In this document: piece after piece, positions 45,085-53,122 of the stretch | Numbering within the stretch: position 1 is the stretch's first letter | Layout: each line of letters begins with the position of its first letter | DNA from: Fen-330 sp050008465 | Lineage (GTDB): Bacteria > Acidobacteriota > Terriglobia > Bryobacterales > Bryobacteraceae | Assembly (NCBI GenBank): GCA_050008465.1 | Contig: JBEKMO010000014.1 | Coordinates: forward strand, 1 to 64,000 | Direction of reading: 5' to 3' | Length of the DNA stretch: 64,000 bases | Made by a program: the position numbers and the translations under genes | The notes under the pieces: model-generated | The model's input: the letters and a program-made list of their open reading frames with translations, nothing else | Told to the model about the DNA's origin: nothing | The model's database searches: none

Positions 45085-45110
45085 GGGACAGGGCTGGAGC
45101 CCTATCCTAC
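45085..45110. repeat. Palindrome AGGGCT-gg-AGCCCT over a stop codon
   Basis: Same family as 31005-31028 and 36115-36141, with GGGAC before and TCCTAC after. The CTA at 45102-45104 is the TAG of the minus-strand fragment that follows. Confidence 0.65.
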
Positions 45111-45377
45111 CGACCGCTGGGCGGTCCCTCGGTTGCGGAGCCGCGGCCGAAAGAACTTGCCGATTCCGATGAGAAGGACTCCCATGCCCAGGACCAGTGT
45201 GGGAGGTTCGGGAGCCGGCTCGGGGCCGTGGTCATGGTCGTACCCCGGCCCGATGAGCATCTGAGCGGCGCCCTTGGTGTTCAGGATGAAGTTCCTGTAA
45301 CTGGACCCGTTGCGGCCGATGGTGTAGCTCACCGGGTTCAAGTTGGTGTCACCACGGATCCTCATGCCCGCATTGAA
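45102..45377 (-). pseudogene. TadG-like / PEP-CTERM-tail chimeric fragment
   Basis: Minus-strand fragment without a full 5' end. It opens with FNAGMRIRGDTNLNP, almost identical to the C-terminal part of the TadG-like protein (FNAGKRIRGDTNLLP; 28 of 32 bases match between 45346-45377 and 39543-39574). It ends with GPEPAPEPPTLVLGMGVLL and a basic tail, which is the layout of a PEP-CTERM sorting signal. A stop lies directly upstream in the same frame. Probably a recombination scar joining two gene ends, not a working gene. Confidence 0.6.
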
Positions 45378-45433
45378 CCTGCATTTTCATTTTCACCACT
45401 TACTCATAACCTCCTGACGCCTTCGGACGCCTT

Positions 45434-45742
45434 TATTGGCGGGGCACCGCGGAGCAGTGTATCAAGGAAGGCAAACAGGCCGTCAAGATGACCCGCCCGT
45501 CCTGCCATCACTTCCGCTCCAATGAGGTGCGGCTGTGGCTGAGCGTGATCGCCTACAACCTGGGCAACCTGTGGCGGAGTCTGGCGCTGCCGAACAAGAC
45601 CGATGGCTGGTCATTGGCGAGCTTGCAGCAGCGGTTGGTGAAGGCAGGTGGGCGTTTGATCAAGCATGCGCGGTATTACTGGCTGCTGTTGGCAGAGAGC
45701 CATCTGACGCGGCGGCTGTTCGGGGCGATGGCGCGGCGTCGG
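45434..45742 (+). mobile_element. IS1380-family transposase C-terminal fragment
   Basis: The plus-strand frame reads RGTAEQCIKEGKQAVKMTR, then FRSNEVRLWLSVIAYNLGNLWR, and ends near LTRRLFGAM. These blocks match the C-terminus of IS1380 transposases. The DDE catalytic part upstream is absent and the sequence stops matching at about 45742, so this is an old decayed copy. No terminal repeats seen. Confidence 0.75.
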
Positions 45743-45967
45743 GGAAGCAAACAGGCCGAAGGAAGGACGGGGATGGAGAGGTGTATGAGAAATCGCTTGA
45801 AATCAGGCACTTCCGGGTTTTTCCGTACTCGAAGGAGGGAGAGCTGGACCTTTCCCGGGCCGCCGGAGTCGCTCGGGGTTGAAAGCATGAAAAGGCAGCC
45901 CTCACGGAAGCGGTTAGGTTTACACTGGAAGGGGGCCAGGATGCCAAAATGGAAATCTTCGCTAAGA

Positions 45968-46100
45968 TTGAGGTTCCGTCGCGGCAGCGCGGTGGCCAAG
46001 GTGGTTATCGCGCGAGAGTTGGCGGTGCGGCTGTGCTGGAAACTGCGGGAAGCAAGGCAGCCAAGTGCCGCCGGCTCGTATGCATGGTCGCCCGGGGATT
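45968..46100 (+). mobile_element. Probable IS110-like transposase remnant
   Basis: The segment RGSAVAKVVIARELAVRLCWKLRE resembles the C-terminal end of IS110-family transposases (KVALARKLAVRLYWMLRE-like). It is in the same frame as the IS1380 fragment but is a separate piece. Identification rests on a short stretch. Bases 45743-45967 and 46101-46240 show no recognisable gene. Confidence 0.45.
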
Positions 46101-46240
46101 TCCATAGTGGACCGAAGTCCATCGACAAAATGGTGGAGCGCCCCGACTCCCCTGGCAACCGAGAGGGAAGTTCGAACAGCGAATCATGGCCGGTGGTTGA
46201 AGATCGAATAGATGGCTGGTGGAAGCCGATCTCACCGTAG

Positions 46241-46519
46241 GATGCGAGGGAAGGAATCTTGGTCAGAGGCTGCCAAAGGATCCTGACAAAGACGAAGCCG
46301 CGCTTTGCGCGTGCTTCGTCGACGCCCAAGTATAGCGAGCCGTTCGCAGCGTCCAGGGTCTGCGATGAACGGTCCGACAGAAAGCGCCGGACCGCCCTTG
46401 ACCCTGCTCCGGGCTCACGAAAGTGCCGGTGTCTCTTGATAAAGCGGGCGCCGTTATAGATGGAGATCCGTGCGCCGGGCCGTCGCGTGGCGGCTGATGT
46501 CGAGGAGTGAATTCGCGTT
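46241..46519. other. Unassigned 279 bp before radical SAM gene
   Basis: No gene supported. The minus strand is open across most of it and contains ISIYNGARFIKRHRHFREPG and LYLGVDEARAKRGFVF, which may be a decayed protein, but I recognise no family. Confidence 0.3.
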
Positions 46520-48115
46520 GTGTCTGAGGAGGGGAAGGTGCCCAAAGTCATACTCGTAAATCCTTCGATGTTTACTGCCGGGTACAGCTTCGTTACTCCG
46601 AGGTGGCTGTTTGTGCTGGCACAGGCCACCCCGGCCGACCTGATCGGCGATCCGGTGATCGTAGATGAGGCGGTCGAAGACTTTGACGCCGAGTTCGTCC
46701 GCCCCGGAGACATCGTCGGGGTCGGCATTACCAGCGGCACTTGTCTCGCTGGTTACCGGGTGGTGAGGGAGGCCAAGTCGAAGGGCGCAACGGTGATTGT
46801 GGGCGGAATCCACGCGACGATCTTTCCGGATGAGCCGCTGGAGATGGGGGCCGATAGCGTGGTCACCGGCAATGGCGATGTCATCTGGCGCCGAGTGATC
46901 GAAGATGCGCTCACCCACCGGTTGCAGAAGCATTATCGTGGCGGCCGCATCCCGGGTGAAGCGATGCTCAAGGCGCGGTGGAACCTGCTCGACCCGGCCA
47001 AGTATATGTTTCCGACCGTGCAGACCGTGGCCGGCTGCCCTGAGAATTGCAACTTCTGCTCCGTCTGGGTCATGGATGGGCGCCAGCCACGCCAGCGGCC
47101 AGCCGGCAGGATCATCGAGGAGGTCAACGAGCTGTCCGACCTGGGCTATCGCTACATCGCTTTCGCCGATGACAATTTCAACCCGGCGACCCTGAGCCGG
47201 ATCGCGCGCGAGCCGAGTGCGCAGAAGAGGAAAGAGCTTGAGGGCGTCCGGGAGGAGCGGTTGCGTTTTTTTGCCGAGTACGACCGGAGGGTTCCCAAGA
47301 CCGTCTCCGCGATCACCCAGATGACCTCGGAGGTGATCAACGACGAAGAGTACTTTTCGGCGATGTATCGGCAGGTGCAGATCAGGGCCGCGCTGATCGG
47401 CGTCGAGTCTTTTTCCGCAGAGGGCCTGGCCAGCGCTAACAAGGGGGGGAACCCCGCCGGCCGGAACATGGTCGAGACGATCCGCAAATTTCAAGAGCGG
47501 GGCATCGTGGTCATGAGCTCAATCATCTCCGGTCTCGAGTCCGATACGGTCCAGACACTCGCAACCATGCGCCGATTCGCTCGTGAGTCCGGCACCTTGC
47601 TGGCCCAGTTTACCTTCTACAGCCCCTACCCCGGGAGCAAGGACTACTACGAAATGATCCGCGATCAAAAAAATCTCGGGCGAGCGGACTTCACCCCGAA
47701 ACACAAAACTCAGCTTCTGCGCGACCGCTTTTGGCTGACTCCGCTGAAGCCCGCCGATTTTCTGAAGCACCCCCACATGAGCCGGCACGAGTTAATCGCT
47801 GAAAACAAAAAGTGCTGGGACACGTTCTACTCTTGGCGGGAAACCTGGAAGCGGACGAGGAGCGGATTCTTGAAGTCGAAGCCCTTCTCCGCGAGGATGG
47901 CCTATATCTGTTTCTGCCTTGCCTTCAAGCGGGTCTATGCCGGACATGGGATTTCAGCCGATGACGTGCGCAGACAGAGGATGGGGTTGATGACCCGATT
48001 CATCATCAAACTGGGGGTGGGGGTGTACAGTTACCTTTTCCGCCGGAAGGTTGGCTTACGGGTCTCCTTGATGAGCTCAGGGTGGAGGTCGGTCACGGGC
48101 CTGGAGAAGAAATAA
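46520..48115 (+). CDS. B12-binding-domain radical SAM protein
   Basis: A 531-aa radical SAM protein with an N-terminal B12-binding-like domain (GGIHATIFPDEP near 95) and the cluster motif CPENCNFCS (near 172). It continues with YIAFADDNFN, typical of this subfamily. The GTG at 46520 follows a GAGGAG-rich stretch. It is longer than the 6418-7764 enzyme, with an extra C-terminal basic region (FKRVYAGHGISADD, about 470-531). The only intact gene in the decayed zone 44.5-48.7 kb, so lateral acquisition is plausible. The substrate is unknown. Confidence 0.88.
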   Translation: MSEEGKVPKVILVNPSMFTAGYSFVTPRWLFVLAQATPADLIGDPVIVDEAVEDFDAEFVRPGDIVGVGITSGTCLAGYRVVREAKSKGATVIVGGIHATIFPDEPLEMGADSVVTGNGDVIWRRVIEDALTHRLQKHYRGGRIPGEAMLKARWNLLDPAKYMFPTVQTVAGCPENCNFCSVWVMDGRQPRQRPAGRIIEEVNELSDLGYRYIAFADDNFNPATLSRIAREPSAQKRKELEGVREERLRFFAEYDRRVPKTVSAITQMTSEVINDEEYFSAMYRQVQIRAALIGVESFSAEGLASANKGGNPAGRNMVETIRKFQERGIVVMSSIISGLESDTVQTLATMRRFARESGTLLAQFTFYSPYPGSKDYYEMIRDQKNLGRADFTPKHKTQLLRDRFWLTPLKPADFLKHPHMSRHELIAENKKCWDTFYSWRETWKRTRSGFLKSKPFSARMAYICFCLAFKRVYAGHGISADDVRRQRMGLMTRFIIKLGVGVYSYLFRRKVGLRVSLMSSGWRSVTGLEKK

Positions 48116-48119
48116 CTGC

Positions 48120-48660
48120 TTAGCGGCGTGGGGCCGAACTCCATCCGCGCATAAGTAACAGGACATATGGATCAACAAGTCCCGACGTGGACGGCTCGGG
48201 TCCGTCCTCTTCGTACCTGGGCCCGATGAGCAACTGGGCGGGCGTCTTTTGCCCCAGCATGAAGTTGATGTAAACAAAGGCGAGGTCGGATTGCAGGTCT
48301 CGGCTGGCCGTTTCATATGAGCTGGCCGAGTCGAGCACGTCCGCGGGGGCGCCGGTGGCTGCGGAGGCCTGCACGCTTCCGTTCGAGAATCCATCCGTTA
48401 TCATGAACGATATCCCCGATCGCGAGCTGGAGCCCGGCACGCTGTGCGGACGAATCCACCACCGAAGGAGAGGGAGACGGGAGCGCAACCGGAGGAGCAA
48501 AGCTTGAGGGGCCGAGGATACGCAAGGTGAATTGCAGGGGTGGAGGCGCACTCGCGGTCCAGTACGAATCCTGCCCGGCGACGCAGTACTATTTTGACTT
48601 TCGCGCCGCCGGTGAGCGATGCGCAGGCAGAAACGGGGCAAGCCGAGGCATGCCCCACCC
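48120..48660 (-). pseudogene. Decayed PEP-CTERM-type exported protein
   Basis: The minus strand carries the C-terminal end of a second PEP-CTERM-like protein: FMLGQKTPAQLLIGPRYEED, then GPEPSTSGLVDPYVLLLM and a basic tail. This matches the layout of the fragment at 45102-45377 (ILNTKGAAQMLIGPGYDHD, GPEPAPEPPTLVL). The 5' part reads sensibly only by changing frames (ILGPSSFAPPVALPSPSPS in one frame, ISFMITDGFSNGSVQASAA in another), so at least one frameshift has occurred. No start or signal peptide is secure. Confidence 0.5.
48635..48656. repeat. Palindrome GGGGCA/TGCCCC
   Basis: GGGGCA (48635-48640) and TGCCCC (48651-48656) with an inner AGCC/GGCA pairing, followed by ACCC. Same type as the 34149-34168 unit. 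Lies between the PEP-CTERM remnant and the DUF465 gene. Confidence 0.5.
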
Positions 48661-48689
48661 TGTGAGGAAGCGGTCAGCGCACCCGATGT

Positions 48690-48926
48690 TCAGACCGTCT
48701 GGTGTTGCTGACGGTACCGATCCATGATCTCCTGCATCTGGTCTTTCAAGCGGAGCTTGAGCTTCTTGATGCGAGTTTCCTCGAGCTGTTCTTCCGGGCT
48801 GAGATAAGGCCGGGAGGACAGAGCTTCCAATTGCTTCTTGTACTCGCAGCGCTGCTTGACCAGAAGTCGGAATCCTTCGTCGGTTTCCATCAGATGCGCT
48901 TTGAGCTCTTCCGGGGTCAATTGCAT
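48690..48926 (-). CDS. DUF465/YdcH-like small helical protein
   Basis: A 78-aa helical protein with the DUF465 pattern: HLMETDEGFRLLVKQRCEYKKQLEAL and KLKLRLKDQMQEI. The start at 48926 has an AAGGAG ribosome binding site 10 nt upstream. Function unknown; the family is often near cell-division and stress genes. It lies in the same direction as the glycosyltransferase fusion, about 140 bp after it. Confidence 0.85.
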   Translation of the reverse strand: MQLTPEELKAHLMETDEGFRLLVKQRCEYKKQLEALSSRPYLSPEEQLEETRIKKLKLRLKDQMQEIMDRYRQQHQTV

Positions 48927-49066
48927 AGGCGTAGTGCTCCTTGCGGTGAAGTTGCCAGCCCGAGTCGCTTGAATGGGGTAGTAGGCTCGGCAGGTGACTT
49001 GCAGGAGATTCATTACAACCACATTCGGAGCCGGGACCCTACAAGACCCGGCTGCCAATTGTGACA

Positions 49067-51127
49067 TTAGCACGATTGGCGCCTCATGACAACCGCAGTT
49101 TCACCCGTGTCCTGGTAGTAGTTGGGCCGTCGGGCAGTCTCCTCGAAGCCCAGATTCTTGTATAAGTTGAGGGCCGACGTGTTGGATTCGCGGACCTCCA
49201 GAAACCAAGTCCCGGGGGAACGGCCAAGCACGTGCAGCATCAGGCGCCGGCCAATGCCGTGGCGCCGCAGTGGGGGATCGACCACCAGGCTAAGCACCTC
49301 GGATTCCGCATCGACCGGCGTGCGGCAGACCACGAACCCGACCACACGGCCGGCCAGTTCCGCAACCAGGCAGTCGTATGCAAGGTAGCCCTGGGGCTCC
49401 CAGAGAACGGCTTCCGGGGAGGATTTCTGGATGCGGTCGAGGTCCGCGATATCGTGCTCGGCGGCTGGGCGGATGACGAGCGGGGAGGGGGCGATCCCGG
49501 CGAGGACGCTGCGCTGACGATCCCCGAGCCGCTTCCAGTCGAAATGCTCTTCGGCGACGCGGCGCGCCTGGCGGGCCATGCGGAGACGCAGGGCGGGGTC
49601 GGCGAGCAGAGTCGCGATGCCCTCGGCGAACGCGGCCGGGGTTCCGGCTACCCAAACGCTGACCCCGTGCTCCAGACCGAGGCCCGCGCAACCTGAGGGA
49701 GTCGAGACCACCGCGCGCTCCATGGCCATGGCTTCGAGCACTTTGAGGTTAGTCCCGGCCGAAACCAAGGTGGGGACGATCACCAGGTTCGCTTCGGCGT
49801 ACAACGGATGCACATCGCGAACAAATCCGAGGAGGCGGATGCGGTCGTCCGCGGGCGGCTCGAGCGAATCGGCGGCGGCGCGCCAGTAGAGCAATGGATC
49901 GGGGCCGGCCACTGCCGTCAGGGTCATCTCGGGAAAGCGGTCGCGCAGCAGCGGCCAGATCTGCCCGGTGAAAAAGCGGTAGGCGACAACGTTGGGGAAG
50001 TGGCGGAAGGACCCGATGAACAGCAGCCGCTGGCCCGCGGACTCGGGCTGGGGCCGGAACCGCGCGAGGTCCACGCCGTTGCCGATGACCCGCACATTAG
50101 TCCTTCCAAGCAGGGCAGCATCCTTCTCGGACATGGCGACGACGCACCGAAACCGGTGCAGGACGCGGGTCTCAAAGCGGCGCCAGCGCCACCAATTCCA
50201 CCAGGCGGACAGGGAGCGCTGGCGGTCGTGAACCTGGCGGTAGAGGTCGAAAGTGACATCGTGCTCGACCAGGATCTCACCTCCGTAGGTGGCCAGGTGG
50301 GTGTACTCCACCTGGCGCACGGAGACCTCGAACTCGCGGCAAAAGCCCTCCCAGAGTCTGCGCATCACTCGCGAGCGGTATTCGCGGACCTCGGGCGGGG
50401 CCAGGGTGGACCAGCGCGGTTCGCGGTAGCGCGGCTTGGGAACCAGGACCACTTTCGAGCAGAACTCAAGCACTGGCTGGCACTCCTCGGCATGGCCGCC
50501 TTCGGTGAAAGCGAAGAGGACGACATCGAAGTCGCGCGCGATCTCGCGGAGCAGGTGAAAGATCCGGACCGCGCCACCGTGCGAGAAGGGGTACGGAAAA
50601 TAGGGCGAGAGTACGGCAACCCGCCGGCGTTCCGGCGAGAACGGACGGCCCTCGAGCTGCCGGTAGCTCTGGGCTTCGACCGAGCGGTCGCGCTTCCACG
50701 GGCAGAGCCAGCGTGGCCGGAGGAAAATGCGATCGAGGGGCACACCGCGCAGGAATAACCAGGAAGCGATGGCCGTGCGCAGCTTCAGATGGTGGCGCTC
50801 AAGCCGCAAGTTGTAAGCGAGGATCTTCGAGGGCGCGAGCAGGAACGCGGCGAGGCGGAGCGGGCGGAAGCGGGGGTCCGCGGTGAACAGCAACGGCGCG
50901 AGGCCGATGCGCAGCCCACGGAACCTCCTCCGCAGCCGGCCGTAGAGCTGCCATGCGGAGCCCGGCTCCAGCGCGACGGCGAAATGGCGGCGATCCGGTA
51001 CCAGCCGGCGAACCTCCTCGAGCATCGCGGCGGCCAGCGGTTCCTCGCCGGAGAGGAAGCTGACCACTACCGCCTCGGGATCCTTGCCGAGCAAACGGAA
51101 CAGGAGTTGTTTCAGGCGCGCCTTCAC
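49067..51127 (-). CDS. Glycosyltransferase (GT4) fused to RimI-like acetyltransferase
   Basis: A 686-aa three-part protein. Residues 1-165 are a poorly characterised basic domain. Residues about 168-535 are a GT4-type glycosyltransferase (AVLSPYFPYPFSHGGA, NGVDLARF and KVLEAMAMERAVVSTPSG). Residues about 549-686 are a GNAT acetyltransferase with the acetyl-CoA loop RRHGIGRR and the RimI end EVRESNTSALNLYKNLGFEE. RimI normally acetylates ribosomal S18 and is encoded alone, so the fusion is unusual. It could modify a sugar amine in place of a protein (inference). It follows typA by 182 bp, so a separate promoter is likely. Confidence 0.88.
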   Translation of the reverse strand: MKARLKQLLFRLLGKDPEAVVVSFLSGEEPLAAAMLEEVRRLVPDRRHFAVALEPGSAWQLYGRLRRRFRGLRIGLAPLLFTADPRFRPLRLAAFLLAPSKILAYNLRLERHHLKLRTAIASWLFLRGVPLDRIFLRPRWLCPWKRDRSVEAQSYRQLEGRPFSPERRRVAVLSPYFPYPFSHGGAVRIFHLLREIARDFDVVLFAFTEGGHAEECQPVLEFCSKVVLVPKPRYREPRWSTLAPPEVREYRSRVMRRLWEGFCREFEVSVRQVEYTHLATYGGEILVEHDVTFDLYRQVHDRQRSLSAWWNWWRWRRFETRVLHRFRCVVAMSEKDAALLGRTNVRVIGNGVDLARFRPQPESAGQRLLFIGSFRHFPNVVAYRFFTGQIWPLLRDRFPEMTLTAVAGPDPLLYWRAAADSLEPPADDRIRLLGFVRDVHPLYAEANLVIVPTLVSAGTNLKVLEAMAMERAVVSTPSGCAGLGLEHGVSVWVAGTPAAFAEGIATLLADPALRLRMARQARRVAEEHFDWKRLGDRQRSVLAGIAPSPLVIRPAAEHDIADLDRIQKSSPEAVLWEPQGYLAYDCLVAELAGRVVGFVVCRTPVDAESEVLSLVVDPPLRRHGIGRRLMLHVLGRSPGTWFLEVRESNTSALNLYKNLGFEETARRPNYYQDTGETAVVMRRQSC

Positions 51128-51309
51128 GTTCGCGATCCGCCAAGTAGAGAACTCCCCAGCCTAGCAGAGGACGGATCGATAGAACCAGGCGCAAGGGATA
51201 GCTCGGGGTTATTGAAAAACGGTGACAGTCGACGGCGTGGGCAATGGGCAACCGGGGACAGTCACCATGTTTCCGGATTTCCCCCGCCCGGCCAGGTGGA
51301 ACTGATCGG
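51128..51309. repeat. Gap with inverted GGTGAC / GTCACC elements
   Basis: Contains ACGGTGACAGTC (51219-51230) and, inverted, GGGGACAGTCACC (51254-51266). The unit TTGAaAAACGGtGACAGtCG (51212-51231) matches 45008-45027 with only a few differences, so it is a dispersed repeat. No ORF. Confidence 0.5.
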
Positions 51310-53118
51310 TCACCGCCGCTGCCCGGCCACCAGCACTTTCTTCCGCAACCGGATGGATTGTGGCGTCACTTCGACGAATTCGTCGTCGCGGACGAACTCG
51401 ATGGCCTGCTCCAGGTTGAGGATGCGCGGGGGCACCAGGCGGATGGCCTCATCCGAGGTCGAGGCGCGCATGTTGGTCAGCTTCTTCTCCTTGACGATAT
51501 TCACATTCAGGTCGGCATCGCGCGCGTTCTCGCCGACGATCATCCCCTCGTAGACCTCCGTGCCCGGCGTGACGAAGATCTCCCCGCGCTCCTGGAGGTT
51601 GAAGATGGCGTAGGCGGTGGTGCGGCCCGGCCGGTCGGCCACCAGCGAGCCGGTGGGGCGGGTCGGGATCTCGCCCTGCCACTCGATGTAGCCGTGGAAC
51701 AGCGAGTTCATCACCGCCGTGCCGCGCGTGTCGGTGAGGATCTCGCTGCGCAGCCCGATCAGCCCGCGCGACGGGACCTTGAACTCCATCCGCCCGCGCC
51801 CCGAACCGTGGTTGACCATCTTCACGAGCTTGCCCTTGCGCTGGCCCATCTTGTCCATCACTACGCCGACGAAGGTGTCGGGGCAGTCCAGGGTGAGCAC
51901 TTCGAGCGGCTCGTGCAGCACGCCCGCAATGCTGCGCGTCAGGATCTCCGGCTTGCCAACCATCAGCTCGTAGCCTTCCCGCCGCATCATCTCGATCAGG
52001 ATCGCCAGTTGCAGCTCGCCGCGGCCCATCACCTTGAATGCGTCCGGCCCGCCGGCCTCCTCGACGCGGATCGAAACGTTGGTGAGCAGTTCCTTGTCCA
52101 GCCGGTCGCGCAGGTGGCGCGAGGTCACGTAGGCGCCGTCGCGGCCGGAGAAGGGCGAGGTGTTCACTGTGAACGTCATGGCGATGGTGGGCTGGTCGAT
52201 CGGCACATGCTCGAGCGGCGCCGGCCTGTCCGGGTGGGTGATGGTTTCCCCGATCGTGATGCCCTCCACTCCGGCGATGGCCAGGATGTCGCCCGGCCGG
52301 CCGATGCTCTCCTCGACGCGCTTCAGGCCCTCGAAGGAGTATAGCTTGGTGATGCGGGTGCGCTGGAGCGTGCCGTCGAGCTTCGCGATTCCCACTTCGT
52401 CGCCCAGCCGCAGCGTGCCTTCGAACACGCGCCCGATGGCCAGCCGGCCCAGGTAGTCGCTGTAGTCGAGGTTGGCCACCAGCAGTTGCAGCACGCCCTC
52501 CGGGTCGCCCGCTGGAGCGGGGATGTGCGTGACGATGGTATCGAACAGCGGGCGCAGATCTTCGGAAGGGTCCTCGAGGGACAGCTTGGCCACGCCCGCC
52601 TTGGCGTTCGCATAGATCACCGGAAAATCGAGCTGGTCCTCGGTGGCGTCGAGGTCGATGAAGAGGTCGTAAATCTCGTTGAGCACCTCCTGGATGCGCG
52701 CGTCCGGGCGGTCGATCTTGTTGATGACCAGAATGGGCGGGAGCTGCGCTTCGAGCGCCTTGGTGAGCACGTAGCGGGTCTGGGGCAGCGGGCCCTCGCT
52801 CGAATCCACCAGCAGCATCACGCCGTCCACCAGTTTGAGGGAGCGCTCCACCTCGCCGCCGAAATCGCTGTGCCCGGGCGTATCCACGATGTTGATTTTG
52901 ACGCCGCGATAGCGCACCCCGGTGTTCTTGGCGAGGATGGTGATGCCGCGCTCGCGCTCGATGTCGTTCGAGTCCATGACGCACTCGATGAGAGCGGCGG
53001 CCTCGTTCTCGCGGAAGATGCCGCTCTGGTGAAGCATCGCGTCCACCAGCGTGGTCTTGCCGTGATCGACGTGCGCGATGATGGCGATGTTGCGGGTCGA
53101 GCCCGCCTGGGATTCCAT
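51310..53118 (-). CDS. typA: GTP-binding protein TypA/BipA
   Basis: Ribosome-associated translational GTPase (602 aa), EF-G-like, needed for stress, cold and virulence responses and 50S biogenesis. G motifs: AHVDHGKTT (G1), DTPGH (G3), NKID (G4). Domains II, III and V and the TypA-specific C-terminal part with RPTGSLVADRPGRTTAYA and GMIVGENARDADLNVN are all present. The start at 53118 (MESQAGSTRNIAI) lies just after the methyltransferase stop (4 bp gap), so the methyltransferase and typA are probably one unit. Confidence 0.96.
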   Translation of the reverse strand: MESQAGSTRNIAIIAHVDHGKTTLVDAMLHQSGIFRENEAAALIECVMDSNDIERERGITILAKNTGVRYRGVKINIVDTPGHSDFGGEVERSLKLVDGVMLLVDSSEGPLPQTRYVLTKALEAQLPPILVINKIDRPDARIQEVLNEIYDLFIDLDATEDQLDFPVIYANAKAGVAKLSLEDPSEDLRPLFDTIVTHIPAPAGDPEGVLQLLVANLDYSDYLGRLAIGRVFEGTLRLGDEVGIAKLDGTLQRTRITKLYSFEGLKRVEESIGRPGDILAIAGVEGITIGETITHPDRPAPLEHVPIDQPTIAMTFTVNTSPFSGRDGAYVTSRHLRDRLDKELLTNVSIRVEEAGGPDAFKVMGRGELQLAILIEMMRREGYELMVGKPEILTRSIAGVLHEPLEVLTLDCPDTFVGVVMDKMGQRKGKLVKMVNHGSGRGRMEFKVPSRGLIGLRSEILTDTRGTAVMNSLFHGYIEWQGEIPTRPTGSLVADRPGRTTAYAIFNLQERGEIFVTPGTEVYEGMIVGENARDADLNVNIVKEKKLTNMRASTSDEAIRLVPPRILNLEQAIEFVRDDEFVEVTPQSIRLRKKVLVAGQRR

Positions 53119-53122
53119 TCTC

